From Streptomyces sp. SID8352 (GTDB taxonomy: Bacteria > Actinomycetota > Actinomycetes > Streptomycetales > Streptomycetaceae): 64,000 nucleotides of DNA. Where the stretch lies: positions 1-64,000 of the forward strand of contig NZ_WWGX01000088.1 of NCBI RefSeq assembly GCF_009862265.1, read 5' to 3'. A model generated the notes under the pieces. The model made no database searches and was not told the DNA's origin. It was given only the letters and a program-made list of their open reading frames with translations. This document shows positions 27,301-35,041 of this stretch, piece by piece. The position numbers and the translations under genes were made by a program. How positions within the stretch are numbered: the stretch's first letter is position 1; each line of letters begins with the position of its first letter.

Positions 27301-27806
27301 CCGCCGCAGCGCCCCCGTCGAGCGGGCCCACCGGCGCGGAACCGTCATCCCCGGCCGCCCCGCCGAGGTCCGGCCCCCGTCCCCACTCCGGCCCGGGCCC
27401 CGCCGGTCCCCAGCCCCCGGCAGAGCAACCGCCCCCGGCGGGACAGCCGTCCCCGGCGGGGAAGCCGCCCACGGCGGAGAAGCCGCCCGGAACGACCCCC
27501 AGCCCCCCCGGGACCCACACCAAGCCCCCCGGGCCGCCGTCCCGTGCCCACGGCATCCCCAAGCCGCCGCCGGGCACCCGGGCCAAGCCCAAGCCCAAGC
27601 CGCCGCCCGGGGCCCGTGCCATGCCCGAGCGCCCGTCGGGCACTCGCACGGCGAACGCGGCCCCCGGCACCCCGACCCGTCACCGGGGTCGCGGGGTGCC
27701 GTCCGATCCCGGGCCGGAGGCGCCCCCCGGTCAGCCCCCGCCCGGCCCAGACGTCGCGCCCGGTCCCGTCAAGCGTTCCGACGGGCGGGCGAAAGGAGAT
27801 TCATGA
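24348..27806 (+). CDS. Type II NADH dehydrogenase-like flavoprotein with a very long Pro/Gly-rich tail
   Basis: The first 420 or so of 1152 residues form an NDH-2 flavoenzyme. The FAD-binding loop is VVIVGAGFAGYRTA (about 6-19), followed by NPTDYFLYLPLLPQVAAGML. The NADH-binding loop is VVVGAGYTGTEVAA (about 163-176). The second FAD motif is LFACGDAAAVPDPNRPGAYT (about 297). It should oxidise NADH and reduce quinone at the membrane without pumping protons. The remaining 720 or so residues are low complexity: collagen-like GAS/GPT runs, then five units of a 20-residue repeat, then Pro-rich sequence. The tail has no known domain. The stop overlaps the transketolase ATG (ATGA). GTG at 24348 was chosen over 24285 because of the GGAG site. 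Confidence 0.85.
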   Translation: MSRPRVVIVGAGFAGYRTARTLSRIVRRRADIVLLNPTDYFLYLPLLPQVAAGMLEPRRVGVSLTDTLPTVRLVLGEADGVDLDTHTVRYTSPEGRPGTLDYDRLVLAAGSVNKLLPIPGVAEHAHGFRGLPEALYLRDHVTRQMELAAASEDRAERRARRTFVVVGAGYTGTEVAAHGQLYTDAQARRGPGRGGPRPRWMLLDVAPRVLPELDERLSRTADRVLRRRGVDVRMGTSVREATHDGVVLTDGTTVGTRTVVWCVGVRPDPLVESLGLPMERGRLLVDAHLQVPGWPDLFACGDAAAVPDPNRPGAYTSMTAQHAWRQGAVCARNVAASLGVGERRTYRHRDLGFVVDLGGAQAAANPFGVPLSGPLAGAVTRGYHLAALPGNRVRVAADWVLDTVLPRQTVQLGLVRSWSVPLESASPELARVPTGHEGTRGAGGGRETPGARGARDVRDAPSVPGAPGTEPERGRSSGASGASGASGASGAAMTPGTAAAVGAAETAGAAREPSGERRPGGGTAGHRPATGAVPGRTASGHLPEGASGGDRPGGAAGAGAAGALPGGAAQDGPVRAGESAKPGPAAIPGRPEPGAADDRAAGRGGAGTSPSESVITGGPAKPGASGVPGEREASGGRSSGTGHVGNPSRAATDDGPAGSGPTGGRAKPGPAGATGASGRADGPGRPGPTGASGTSGSSGDHGRSGSAGAPGKPGPGGGRGKPGRLHAPPMSGPSDGPGGSGPTSGHGTSGRAGASGAHGTTSRSAAPAPGDGSARPGPADRPGTPGSADGTGSPGSADGSGKSGRAAGAAATPRADRGREAKTGAPGAPGAHPKPGPPPGAHAEPAEPHGGRPKPGPPPGAQTEPAEPHGGRSQPAPPHGAHPQPAQRHGGDPKSAPPHGAHAEPAEPHGGGRPKPGPPHGAHPEPAEPPGAHPKPGPPHGRKGARGPASEPHPTAGPPPGGPPTAGPPAPGPPAPGSPPAPGPPAAAPPSSGPTGAEPSSPAAPPRSGPRPHSGPGPAGPQPPAEQPPPAGQPSPAGKPPTAEKPPGTTPSPPGTHTKPPGPPSRAHGIPKPPPGTRAKPKPKPPPGARAMPERPSGTRTANAAPGTPTRHRGRGVPSDPGPEAPPGQPPPGPDVAPGPVKRSDGRAKGDS
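26865..27167 (+). repeat. Five tandem 60-bp units coding a 20-residue Pro/His repeat
   Basis: Five in-frame copies of a 20-codon unit (one with 21 codons) lie head to tail. The first reads GAHAEPAEPHGG followed by RPKPGPPP, and later copies vary (GAQTEPAEPHGG, GAHPQPAQRHGG, GAHPEPAEPPG). They are part of the disordered tail of the NDH-2-like protein. DNA identity between copies 1 and 2 is very high, indicating recent expansion. Confidence 0.85.
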
Positions 27807-29653
27807 ACACCGGAGAGATCACCGAACTCGGCCGGCAACTGCGCGTCGACAGCGTCCGGGCCGCCGCGGCCGCGGGGTCCGGACATCCGACCTCGTCGAT
27901 GTCGGCTGCGGATCTGATGGCCGTCCTGCTCGCCCGCCACCTGCGCTACGACTTCGACCATCCCGACCACCCCGGCAACGACCGCTTCGTCCTCTCCAAG
28001 GGGCACGCATCCCCGCTGCTGTACTCCGCGTACAAGGCGGCCGGGGCCATCGACGACGACGAACTCCTCACCTTCCGCACCCTGGGCAGCCGTCTGGAGG
28101 GGCACCCCACGCCCCGGCGGCTGCCGTGGGTCGAGACGGCCACCGGATCGCTCGGCCAGGGCCTGCCCGTCGGCGTCGGCATCGCGCTCGCCGGCAAGCG
28201 GCTGGACCACGCCGACTACCGGGTGTGGGTGATGTGCGGTGACAGCGAGATGGCGGAGGGCTCCGTGTGGGAGGCCGCCGAGCAGGCCGGGTACGAGCAC
28301 CTGGACAACCTCGTCCTGATCGTCGACGTGAACCGGCTCGGCCAGCGCGGTCCCACCCGGCACGCCCACGACCTGGACGCCTACGCCCGCCGCTTCCGGG
28401 CCTTCGACTGGCACACGGTCGAGATCGACGGCCATGACGTGGACGCCGTCGACCGCGCCTACGGCGAGGCCCTGTCCACCCGGGGCCAGCCCACCGCCGT
28501 CATCGCCCGCACCATCAAGGGCAAGGGAGTCGCGGCCGTGGAGAACCGGGAGGGGCAGCACGGCAAACCGCTGCCCGACGCCGACGAGGCCGTCGCGGAA
28601 CTCGGCGGCCCGCGCGAGGGCCTGCGCGTCCGGGTGGCCGGGCCGCCCGCCACCCCGGCGCCGTACACCGGGGGCACCGGGCGGATCGAACCGCCCCGGT
28701 ACCGCAGGGGCGAACGGGTCGCCACCCGTGACGCCTTCGGCGAGGCCCTGACCGCCCTGGGCTCCGCCCGCGGCGATGTCGTCGCCCTGGACGGCGAGGT
28801 CGGGGACTCCACCCGCGCCGAGTACTTCGCCAAGGAGCACCCCGAGCGCTACTTCGAGTGCTACATCGCGGAGCAGCAGATGGTCGCCGTCGCGGTCGGG
28901 ATGGCGGCGCGCGGCTGGGTGCCGTACGCCTCCACCTTCGCGGCCTTCCTCACCCGCGCGCACGACTTCGCGCGGATGGCCGCGGTCAGCGGCTCCGGCA
29001 TCAATCTCGTCGGCTCCCACGCGGGGGTCTCCATCGGCCAGGACGGGCCCAGCCAGATGGGCCTGGAGGACCTGGCGATGATGCGGGCCCTGCACGGCAC
29101 GACGGTGCTCTACCCGTGCGACGCCAACCAGACGGCCCGGCTCGTCGCGGAGATGGCCGACCTGGACGGCATCCGCTATCTGCGCACCTCGCGCGGCGCG
29201 AGCGAGGTGATCTACGGTCCCGACGAGGAGTTCCCCGTCGGCGGGAGCAAGGTGCTGCGGTCCGGCGCCGGGGACCGGCTGACCGTCGTCGCGGCGGGCG
29301 TCACCGTCCACGAGGCGCTGACCGCCGCCGATGTGCTCGACCGGGAGGGCATCCCGGTCCGGGTGATCGACCTGTACTCGGTCAAGCCGGTCGACCGCGA
29401 GACGCTGCGCAGGGCGGCCGAGGACACCGGCTGCCTGCTGACGGTGGAGGACCACCGGCCCCAGGGCGGCCTCGGGGACGCGGTCCTCGACGCCTTCCGC
29501 GACGGGCGGCCCGTGCCGCGCCTGGTGCGGCTGGCGGTGGACACGATGCCGGGCTCCGCGACGCCGGCCGAGCAACTGCGCGCCGCGGGCATCGACGCCG
29601 AGACCATCGCGGCGGCCGGCCGGATGCTGGTCGAGCAGGCGGTCGTCGTCTGA
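27803..29653 (+). CDS. tkt: Transketolase
   Basis: A 616-residue transketolase. The thiamine-diphosphate motif is present as GDSEMAEGSVWEAAE with VDVNRLGQ. N-terminal blocks (AAAGSGHPTSSMSAADLMAV, SKGHASPLLYSAY, GSLGQGLPVGVGIALAGK) and the pyrimidine-domain ECYIAEQQMVAVAVGMAARG, with its catalytic Glu, are intact. It transfers two-carbon units in the pentose phosphate pathway. At 616 residues it is shorter than bacterial Tkt proteins of about 660-700 and resembles the compact archaeal/plant-like or sulfoacetaldehyde-type branch. The start overlaps the NDH-2 stop. A hairpin terminator follows. Confidence 0.93.
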   Translation: MNTGEITELGRQLRVDSVRAAAAAGSGHPTSSMSAADLMAVLLARHLRYDFDHPDHPGNDRFVLSKGHASPLLYSAYKAAGAIDDDELLTFRTLGSRLEGHPTPRRLPWVETATGSLGQGLPVGVGIALAGKRLDHADYRVWVMCGDSEMAEGSVWEAAEQAGYEHLDNLVLIVDVNRLGQRGPTRHAHDLDAYARRFRAFDWHTVEIDGHDVDAVDRAYGEALSTRGQPTAVIARTIKGKGVAAVENREGQHGKPLPDADEAVAELGGPREGLRVRVAGPPATPAPYTGGTGRIEPPRYRRGERVATRDAFGEALTALGSARGDVVALDGEVGDSTRAEYFAKEHPERYFECYIAEQQMVAVAVGMAARGWVPYASTFAAFLTRAHDFARMAAVSGSGINLVGSHAGVSIGQDGPSQMGLEDLAMMRALHGTTVLYPCDANQTARLVAEMADLDGIRYLRTSRGASEVIYGPDEEFPVGGSKVLRSGAGDRLTVVAAGVTVHEALTAADVLDREGIPVRVIDLYSVKPVDRETLRRAAEDTGCLLTVEDHRPQGGLGDAVLDAFRDGRPVPRLVRLAVDTMPGSATPAEQLRAAGIDAETIAAAGRMLVEQAVVV

Positions 29654-29663
29654 TCCCCCTCGT

Positions 29664-29703
29664 CCGCCGGGGACGGCAGGCCCACGCGCGCCGTCCCCGG
29701 CGG
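29664..29703. terminator. Terminator after the transketolase gene
   Basis: The 14-bp perfect arms CCGCCGGGGACGGC (29664-29677) and GCCGTCCCCGGCGG (29690-29703) flank a 12-base loop, 10 bases after the stop codon. It ends the NDH-2/transketolase transcript. Confidence 0.85.
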
Positions 29704-30296
29704 CTCCATGCCCGCTCCCCGGCGGGGCGTGTCGCGGCCGGGGTGCGGCGCGTCGAGGTGTGACACGTGTCGCGACCGCCGGGCGGTGCCCCCGCGCCGC
29801 AGTACCGGAGACGTGGCGTGCGCCGGGGCGTGCCGGAACGGCGCGTGCCCCGAGGGCCGGACAGAGATCTGACGGAAGGTCATGCGTACGTGGTCGGGGG
29901 GCGCAAGCGGTGGCGTACGGGGACCGTGAGCGGACATGACGCCGGTTCCGTCGCTTGCGCGTCGCGCCCCTGCGCGCTCCCGAGCCTCGTGTCCCGCCGG
30001 ACCCGGCCGGGGGCATCGCGCGCCACCGAGCCTGCCGTCGTCCCGTGTGCGCCCGGGCGGCACGCTGCCACCCCGCGTCCGCCGGGTGGCCCGCCCCCGC
30101 CCGCGCGCCCCGCAGCGGCCTCCGGCCGGGCCGGGGGGTGCCCGCCGCAGGTCCCGTGCGGCGCCCGCGCCACCCGCCGCGCCCCCCTCGCCGTTCGTCA
30201 GTCACGCGTCCGACCCGGCCCAGCACATCCCTTCGATTCGCGCAACCGCAGAGGTTTGGTCCGGGAGCACGCGGCCACACGGAGGGGGAGGTGGTC
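29704..30296. other. Leader and promoter region of the gas vesicle operon
   Basis: About 590 bases with no supported gene; open frames here are GC-driven. The promoter of the ten-gene gvp operon must lie here. I found no convincing -35/-10 pair. GGAGGGGGAGG at about 30281-30291 is a strong ribosome site for gvpO. Confidence 0.5.
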
Positions 30297-30827
30297 ATGT
30301 CTGACACAAGGAACACCGCCGGAAGGCAGAAGGACCCACGAGAGGGTTCCCCCCGGTCGAGGCGGTCACGGACGGACGCCGGCACCGGTGCCACCGACGG
30401 CGACGACGCCCATACCGGAACCGACAACAGAAGCGACGGCGGCGCCGGCCGCGACACCGGGAACGGGACCGACGGGACCGGCACGAGCACCCACCGCGAC
30501 CGCGACGGGGACGGGACCGGCACCGACCGCGGCGCAACCGGGTCGTCCCGCGGCGCGGCGGCGGCCCGGCAGCCCGCCCCCATGGAGGTGCTGCGCGAGG
30601 CGCGTGCCCAGTTCGGTGAGCTGACCGGGCTGACCGCCGAATCCGTGTCGTCCTTCGAACGGACGGAGGAGGGCTGGTCGCTGGAGGTCGAGGTGCTCGA
30701 ACTGGAGCGGGTGCCCGACACGATGAGCCTGATGGCGAGCTATCTGGTCGAGTTGGATCCCGAGGGAACGCTCACCGGGTACCGCCGGGCCCGGCGGTAC
30801 GAGCGCGGCCGGGCCGACGGGCGCTAG
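30297..30827 (+). CDS. gvpO: Gas vesicle protein GvpO
   Basis: A 176-residue protein. The last 85 or so residues form the GvpO domain: MEVLREARAQFGELTGLTAE, FERTEEGWSLEVEVLELERV, PDTMSLMASYLVELD and GYRRARRYERG. The first 90 residues are a disordered, charged, Asp/Gly/Thr-rich extension not found in short GvpO proteins. GvpO is the first gene of Streptomyces gvp clusters and is needed for vesicle formation or regulation in haloarchaea. Its start follows a strong GGAGGGGGAGG ribosome site. Confidence 0.88.
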   Translation: MSDTRNTAGRQKDPREGSPRSRRSRTDAGTGATDGDDAHTGTDNRSDGGAGRDTGNGTDGTGTSTHRDRDGDGTGTDRGATGSSRGAAAARQPAPMEVLREARAQFGELTGLTAESVSSFERTEEGWSLEVEVLELERVPDTMSLMASYLVELDPEGTLTGYRRARRYERGRADGR

Positions 30828-31239
30828 ACCGCGTGGCCGACCCCGGCGGCACGCCCGCCGGACGGGTCGGCGCGCCCGGCCCGGGGCCCCGACGGCAGGG
30901 AGCCGCGCGCAACGTCAGGGAGCCGCGCGCACGGCGCAATCACGGCGGAAGGGTTGTCGTGTTTCCCGTGCGCGGAGGCGCCGGTGAGCGAGGGGAACGG
31001 CCCGGCGGCGCCGGGACGCGCCCGCACGCCGTGGCCCCGGCGGGAGGGACCGTACGGCGCCGCACGGACGAGGGCCCCGCACATCCGGAGAAGGACCCCG
31101 CGTCCAAGGACCCCGGACGCCCGGGACGCCCCGGACACCCGGGAGAGCAGAGAGAGCCGAGAACACCGGACAGCGACAACCCGGACACCGACAACAACCC
31201 CGGAAACCGAGAACCCGGAGACAGGGAGGTATCGCCGGA
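30828..31239. other. gvpO-gvpA intergenic region, possible leader
   Basis: About 410 bases separate gvpO from gvpA. A frame from GTG 30833 to 31243 is open and ends ATGA-overlapped with gvpA, but its product is only Arg/Pro/Gly-rich low complexity with no motif. I consider it unlikely to be a gene. An A-rich stretch (GACAACCCGGACACCGACAA) at about 31173-31192 stands out against the GC-rich background, and an internal promoter for gvpA is possible. Confidence 0.4.
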
Positions 31240-31674
31240 ATGACAGTCGTACCGGCACAGCAGGGTGGCGGCGGAGGCGGCAGCAGCGGCCTCTACGACG
31301 TGCTCGAACTCGTTCTGGACAGGGGGCTCGTCATCGACGCCTTCGTGCGCGTCTCCCTGGTCGGCATCGAGATCCTGAAGATCGACGTACGGGTCGTGGT
31401 CGCCAGCGTCGACACGTATCTGCGCTTCGCCGAGGCGTGCAACCGGCTCGACCTGGAGGCCGGGCCGCGCAAGGACCCGGGCCTGCCCGATCTGGTCGGG
31501 GAGATGACCGAGTCCGGCGCCCGGGGCAAGTCCAAGGGAGCGCTGTCCGGCGCCGCCGAGACCATCTCCGACGCGTTCAAGCAGGCCCGGGAGGGCGGTT
31601 CCGAGGGCGAGTCCGCTCCCCGGGCCCGCACCCGCAAGGCCGCCCCGTCGCGCCGGAAGGAGGAGCAGGAATGA
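31240..31674 (+). CDS. gvpA: Gas vesicle structural protein GvpA
   Basis: The major shell protein. Its core (about 17-66) has the GvpA fold: LYDVLELVLDRGLVIDAFVR, VSLVGIEILKIDVRVVVASV and DTYLRFAEA, with amphipathic helix-strand-strand-helix layout. It polymerises into the ribs of the hollow protein shell. This copy is 144 residues, about twice the length of cyanobacterial GvpA. The extra 70 residues form a basic tail (SAPRARTRKAAPSRRKEEQE), as in other streptomycete members. It overlaps gvpF by 4 bases. Confidence 0.92.
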   Translation: MTVVPAQQGGGGGGSSGLYDVLELVLDRGLVIDAFVRVSLVGIEILKIDVRVVVASVDTYLRFAEACNRLDLEAGPRKDPGLPDLVGEMTESGARGKSKGALSGAAETISDAFKQAREGGSEGESAPRARTRKAAPSRRKEEQE

Positions 31675-32456
31675 GTACGTACGTCTACGGCATCACGGCC
31701 GAAGCGCATCCCGCGCTCCCGGAGGGCCTGGTCGGCGTCGGGGACCCGCCGCGCGCGGTGCGGGTCCTCAGGGAGGGCGAGCTGGCCGCCGTGGTCAGTG
31801 ACGCCCCCGAGGGGCTGCGGCCCAAGCGCAGGGAGCTGCTGGCCCATCAGGCCGTGCTCAGCGAGACGGGCGCCGACGGGTGCGTGCTTCCCATGCGGTT
31901 CGGCAGCGTCGCCCCGGACGACACGGCGGTCACCGCCGTCCTCGCCCGGCGCGCCGGGCACTACCGGGAGCGCCTGCGGGCGCTGGACGGCCGCGTCGAG
32001 TACAACGTCAAGGCCAACCACGTGGAAGAGGCCGTGCTGCACCACGTGATGGCGGAGAACCCGGAGATACGCGCCCGGGCCGAGGCCAACCGGCAGGCCG
32101 GGGGCGGGGACTACGAGGACCGGATACGGCTCGGCGAGCTGGTCGCGGCGGCGGTGAAGGGCAAGGAGGCGGTGGACGGCACCGCGCTGGAACGGGCCCT
32201 TGAACCGGTCGCCGAGTCCGTGAGCAGGGGCCCCGACTCCAGCGGCTGGCTGGCCAACGTGTCGTTCCTCGTGGACCGGGAGTCGGCCGACGCCTTCCTC
32301 GCCGCCGTGGAGCGCGCCCGCGCCGCCCTGCCGCACCTGGAGGTACGGGTCAACGGCCCCCTGCCGCCGTACAGCTTCGTCGAGCCCGGACCGGCCGAGC
32401 CCGCGGGCACCGACGCGGGCCGCGCGCACGGCTCGGCGCCGACCGGGACGGGGTGA
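31671..32456 (+). CDS. gvpF: Gas vesicle protein GvpF (GvpL/F family)
   Basis: A 261-residue GvpL/GvpF-family protein: YVYGITAEAHPALPEGLVGV at the start, ELAAVVSDAPEGL, a central VLPMRFGSVAPDD, and RALDGRVEYNVKANHVEEAV. The end carries NVSFLVDRESADAFLAAVER and GPLPPYSFVE. The family is a minor shell or assembly protein that binds GvpA. ATG at 31671 overlaps the gvpA stop; the open frame upstream is not coding. GTG of gvpG overlaps its stop. Confidence 0.92.
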   Translation: MSTYVYGITAEAHPALPEGLVGVGDPPRAVRVLREGELAAVVSDAPEGLRPKRRELLAHQAVLSETGADGCVLPMRFGSVAPDDTAVTAVLARRAGHYRERLRALDGRVEYNVKANHVEEAVLHHVMAENPEIRARAEANRQAGGGDYEDRIRLGELVAAAVKGKEAVDGTALERALEPVAESVSRGPDSSGWLANVSFLVDRESADAFLAAVERARAALPHLEVRVNGPLPPYSFVEPGPAEPAGTDAGRAHGSAPTGTG

Positions 32457-32728
32457 CGGGCCGCGTGGGACTCATCTCGGAGGTCCTGATGCTGCCGCTG
32501 GCACCGGCCCGCGGCAGCGTCTGGGCCATCGGACAGGTGATGAGGGAGGCGGAGCGGATCTACTACGACCCCGGAACGATCCGCGCCGAACTCGCCCGGC
32601 TGGAGGAGGCGCTGGAGGCGGGGGAGATCACCGAGGAGCAGTTCGACCAGCAGGAGGACGCGCTGCTGGACCGGCTGGAGACGGCGACGCGCACGGGCGC
32701 GGGATTGGGCAACGGTACGGCGCCATGA
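32453..32728 (+). CDS. gvpG: Gas vesicle protein GvpG
   Basis: A 91-residue GvpG protein: ISEVLMLPLAPARGSVWAIG, EAERIYYDPGTIRAELARLE and EEALEAGEITEEQFDQQEDA are the family signature blocks, mostly helical. It is a minor accessory protein needed for vesicle assembly, probably an adaptor or chaperone. It starts with GTG overlapping the gvpF stop and ends ATGA-overlapped with gvpY. Confidence 0.92.
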   Translation: MTGRVGLISEVLMLPLAPARGSVWAIGQVMREAERIYYDPGTIRAELARLEEALEAGEITEEQFDQQEDALLDRLETATRTGAGLGNGTAP

Positions 32729-33441
32729 ACCGAACGGGACTGGGCCTCGCGATAGGGGCCGGATATCTGCTGGGACGCACGAGGAAACTGAAACTCGCGG
32801 TCGCCGTGGGCACCATGGTGGCCGGCCGGAAACTGAACCTGACACCGTCGGGCGTCGCGGAACTGGTCTCCGCCCGCCTGCGGGACAACCCGCAGTGGAA
32901 GGAGATCGGCGACCAGCTCCGCGGCGACCTGCGAGGGGTGGGCACGGCCGCGACCGGTGCCCTGGTGGAACGACGGATGGACGCCCTCGCCGACCGGCTG
33001 CACGGACGCACCGAGCGGATGCGCGACCGGCTCTCCGGCGCGGTGCCGGCACCGGAGGCGGAGACGGAGCCCCCGGACGACACGGACGACACGGCGGGCA
33101 CGGCGGACACCGGGGACGGCGGAGCCGCGGAGGACTCCGGCGACGGCCGGGACGGGGCGAGGCGTACCGGGACCGGGACCCGGACCCGGACCCGTGGGGC
33201 CCCCGGGGGACAGGCCCGCTCCGGTGAGCCCGGGGCGGCGAAGTCCGCCGCGAAGGCCCCCGCCAAGCGGGCCGCCGCGAAGGCGTCGGCGAAGAGGACG
33301 CCCGCGAAGAGGACCGCCGACCCCGAGGACCGCACGGCGGCCAAGAAGACGCGGTCCGCCGGGAAGTCGGCGGCTCCGCGGGCGGGGGAGACCCGGCGGA
33401 CGGCCGGCGCCGGCCGGACGAAGGGCGGTGGTGACCGGTGA
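32725..33441 (+). CDS. gvpY: GvpY-like protein with histone-H1-like basic tail
   Basis: This 238-residue protein starts with a short hydrophobic segment (GLGLAIGAGYLLGRTRKLKL) and a helical region (SARLRDNPQWKEIGDQLRGD). About 70 disordered acidic-to-neutral residues follow. The C-terminus (about 170-238) is very rich in Ala, Lys and Arg (AAKSAAKAPAKRAAAKASAK), like bacterial histone H1-like AKRA tails. The position between gvpG and the SRPBCC gene matches gvpY of the S. coelicolor cluster. Function unknown. The basic tail may bind nucleic acid or the acidic tail of the next protein. Confidence 0.75.
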   Translation: MNRTGLGLAIGAGYLLGRTRKLKLAVAVGTMVAGRKLNLTPSGVAELVSARLRDNPQWKEIGDQLRGDLRGVGTAATGALVERRMDALADRLHGRTERMRDRLSGAVPAPEAETEPPDDTDDTAGTADTGDGGAAEDSGDGRDGARRTGTGTRTRTRGAPGGQARSGEPGAAKSAAKAPAKRAAAKASAKRTPAKRTADPEDRTAAKKTRSAGKSAAPRAGETRRTAGAGRTKGGGDR

Positions 33442-34715
33442 CGGACACCCCGGCACCGGCGGCCTCCGCCGTCGGCGGCGCCGCGAAGCGCAGCCCGCTC
33501 GGCGAACTGGCCCGCAGCGAGGCGGCCGACCGGCTCAAGGCCGAGGCACAGGAGTATCTCGCGGCGCGGGCCCAGCAGTTGCTCGCCGGAGCGGGCCGCA
33601 GGCTCGGCGAGACCACCAACCGGCTCAACGACATCGCCGAGGGCAACAGCCCCGGCCTCGCCCGGCTCGCCCTGGACGGCGGACGCAAACTGGCCGAGGG
33701 CAAGGGCCCCCTGCGCAGCGCCCTGGAACTCGGCGCCTCCCGCGCCAAGGAGCGCGTCGTCGGCGCCGTCCGGAACGCGGTCGGCGGCAGGGGCGGACGC
33801 CACGGCGGCTCCGGCAACCGGCCCACGGTCATCATCGAGTACGCCGACGTCGGCGTACCGCTGCGCACCGCCTACGACCAGTGGACCCGCTACCAGGACT
33901 TCAGCGCCTTCGCCAAGGGCGTCAAGAGCGCCCGGCGAGCCGACGGCACCACCTCCGACTGGCAGATGAAGGTCTTCTGGTCCAACCGCAGTTGGAAGGC
34001 GAGGACCACCGAGCAGGTGCCGGACGACCGGATCTCCTGGACGTCGGAGGGCGCCAAGGGCACGACCCAGGGCGTCGTCAGCTTCCACCCGCTCGCCGAC
34101 CGGCTCACCCGCGTGATCCTGGTCATCGAGTACTACCCCAAGGGCCTCTTCGAGAAGACGGGCAACCTCTGGCGCGCCCAGGGCCGCCGTGCCCGGCTCG
34201 ACCTCAAGAACTACGTCCGCCACGTCACCCTCAAGGGAGAGGCGGAGGACGGCTGGCGCGGCGAGATCCGCGACGGCGAGGTCGTCCGCGACCACGAGGA
34301 GGCGCTCGCCGAGGAGGAACGGGAGCAGGGGCCCGACGAGGCCGAGGGCGACGGCCCCGGCGACGGGGAACCGGAGGCCGGCCACGAGGAGACCGCCCCC
34401 GGTGACGAGGACGACGGATACGACGAGGACGACGGGGACGACGGGGACGACGGGGACGGCCCCCTCGGCGAGGACGACGGCGCCGAGGAGGAAGAGGAGG
34501 AGAACGGGGAACCCGGTGCGCAGGCCGTGGACGGGCCGGACGAGCCGTACGACGACGAGGAGGACCCCGGCGAGCCCGCCCCGGAGGACGAGTACGACGA
34601 GGAGGACCCCGAAGAGGAGTACGTCGCCCCCGACGAGGACGAGGACGACGGCGAGGACGTCGTGGACGACGAGTACGAGGACGACGAGTACGCGGAGGGC
34701 GGGAGCCGTCGATGA
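33438..34715 (+). CDS. gvpZ: GvpZ-like SRPBCC protein with long acidic tail
   Basis: A 425-residue protein in three parts. Residues 1-120 are helical, Ala-rich (DRLKAEAQEYLAARAQQLLA). Residues 130-270 are an SRPBCC/cyclase-like domain (VIIEYADVGVPLRTAYDQWT, FSAFAKGVKSARRADGTTSD, DRISWTSEGAKGTTQGVVSF). Residues 295-420 are almost entirely Asp and Glu with Gly and Pro. Its position matches gvpZ of S. coelicolor. It starts with GTG overlapping the gvpY stop. Role unknown; possibly a lipid-binding or shell-associated accessory. Confidence 0.75.
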   Translation: MTDTPAPAASAVGGAAKRSPLGELARSEAADRLKAEAQEYLAARAQQLLAGAGRRLGETTNRLNDIAEGNSPGLARLALDGGRKLAEGKGPLRSALELGASRAKERVVGAVRNAVGGRGGRHGGSGNRPTVIIEYADVGVPLRTAYDQWTRYQDFSAFAKGVKSARRADGTTSDWQMKVFWSNRSWKARTTEQVPDDRISWTSEGAKGTTQGVVSFHPLADRLTRVILVIEYYPKGLFEKTGNLWRAQGRRARLDLKNYVRHVTLKGEAEDGWRGEIRDGEVVRDHEEALAEEEREQGPDEAEGDGPGDGEPEAGHEETAPGDEDDGYDEDDGDDGDDGDGPLGEDDGAEEEEEENGEPGAQAVDGPDEPYDDEEDPGEPAPEDEYDEEDPEEEYVAPDEDEDDGEDVVDDEYEDDEYAEGGSRR

Positions 34716-35041
34716 CCACCCCCAGCAGACTGCCCGACCCCTATGGCCAGGGGCAGGGCGCCAACCTCGCCGACATCCTGGAACGGGTGCTCGACAAGGG
34801 CGTCGTCATCGCCGGTGACATCCGGATCAATCTGCTCGACATCGAACTGCTCACCATCAAGCTGCGGCTGGTCGTCGCCTCCGTGGACAAGGCCAAGGAG
34901 ATGGGCATCGACTGGTGGGAGTCCGACCCGGCGCTGTCCTCGCGGGCCCGGCGGGACGAACTGACGAAGGAGAACGCCGAGTTGCGTCAGCGGCTCAGAG
35001 AACTGGAACCGGGCCGCGTACCGGGGGAGGAGGCACCGTGA
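34712..35041 (+). CDS. gvpJ: Gas vesicle protein GvpJ
   Basis: This 109-residue GvpA-like minor shell protein contains LADILERVLDKGVVIAGDIR and INLLDIELLTIKLRLVVASV, closely parallel to GvpA. It continues with DKAKEMGIDWWESDPALSS and a helical C-terminus (RARRDELTKENAELRQRLRE). GvpJ is thought to nucleate or close the conical ends of the vesicle. It starts ATGA-overlapped with gvpZ. Confidence 0.9.
   Translation: MTTPSRLPDPYGQGQGANLADILERVLDKGVVIAGDIRINLLDIELLTIKLRLVVASVDKAKEMGIDWWESDPALSSRARRDELTKENAELRQRLRELEPGRVPGEEAP

Noticed and set aside
30833..31243. Open frame between gvpO and gvpA that ends overlapped with gvpA
   Set aside because: The product is Arg/Pro/Gly-rich low complexity with no motif, and the position corresponds to a non-coding gap in the known gene order. 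The frame may be open by GC bias only.
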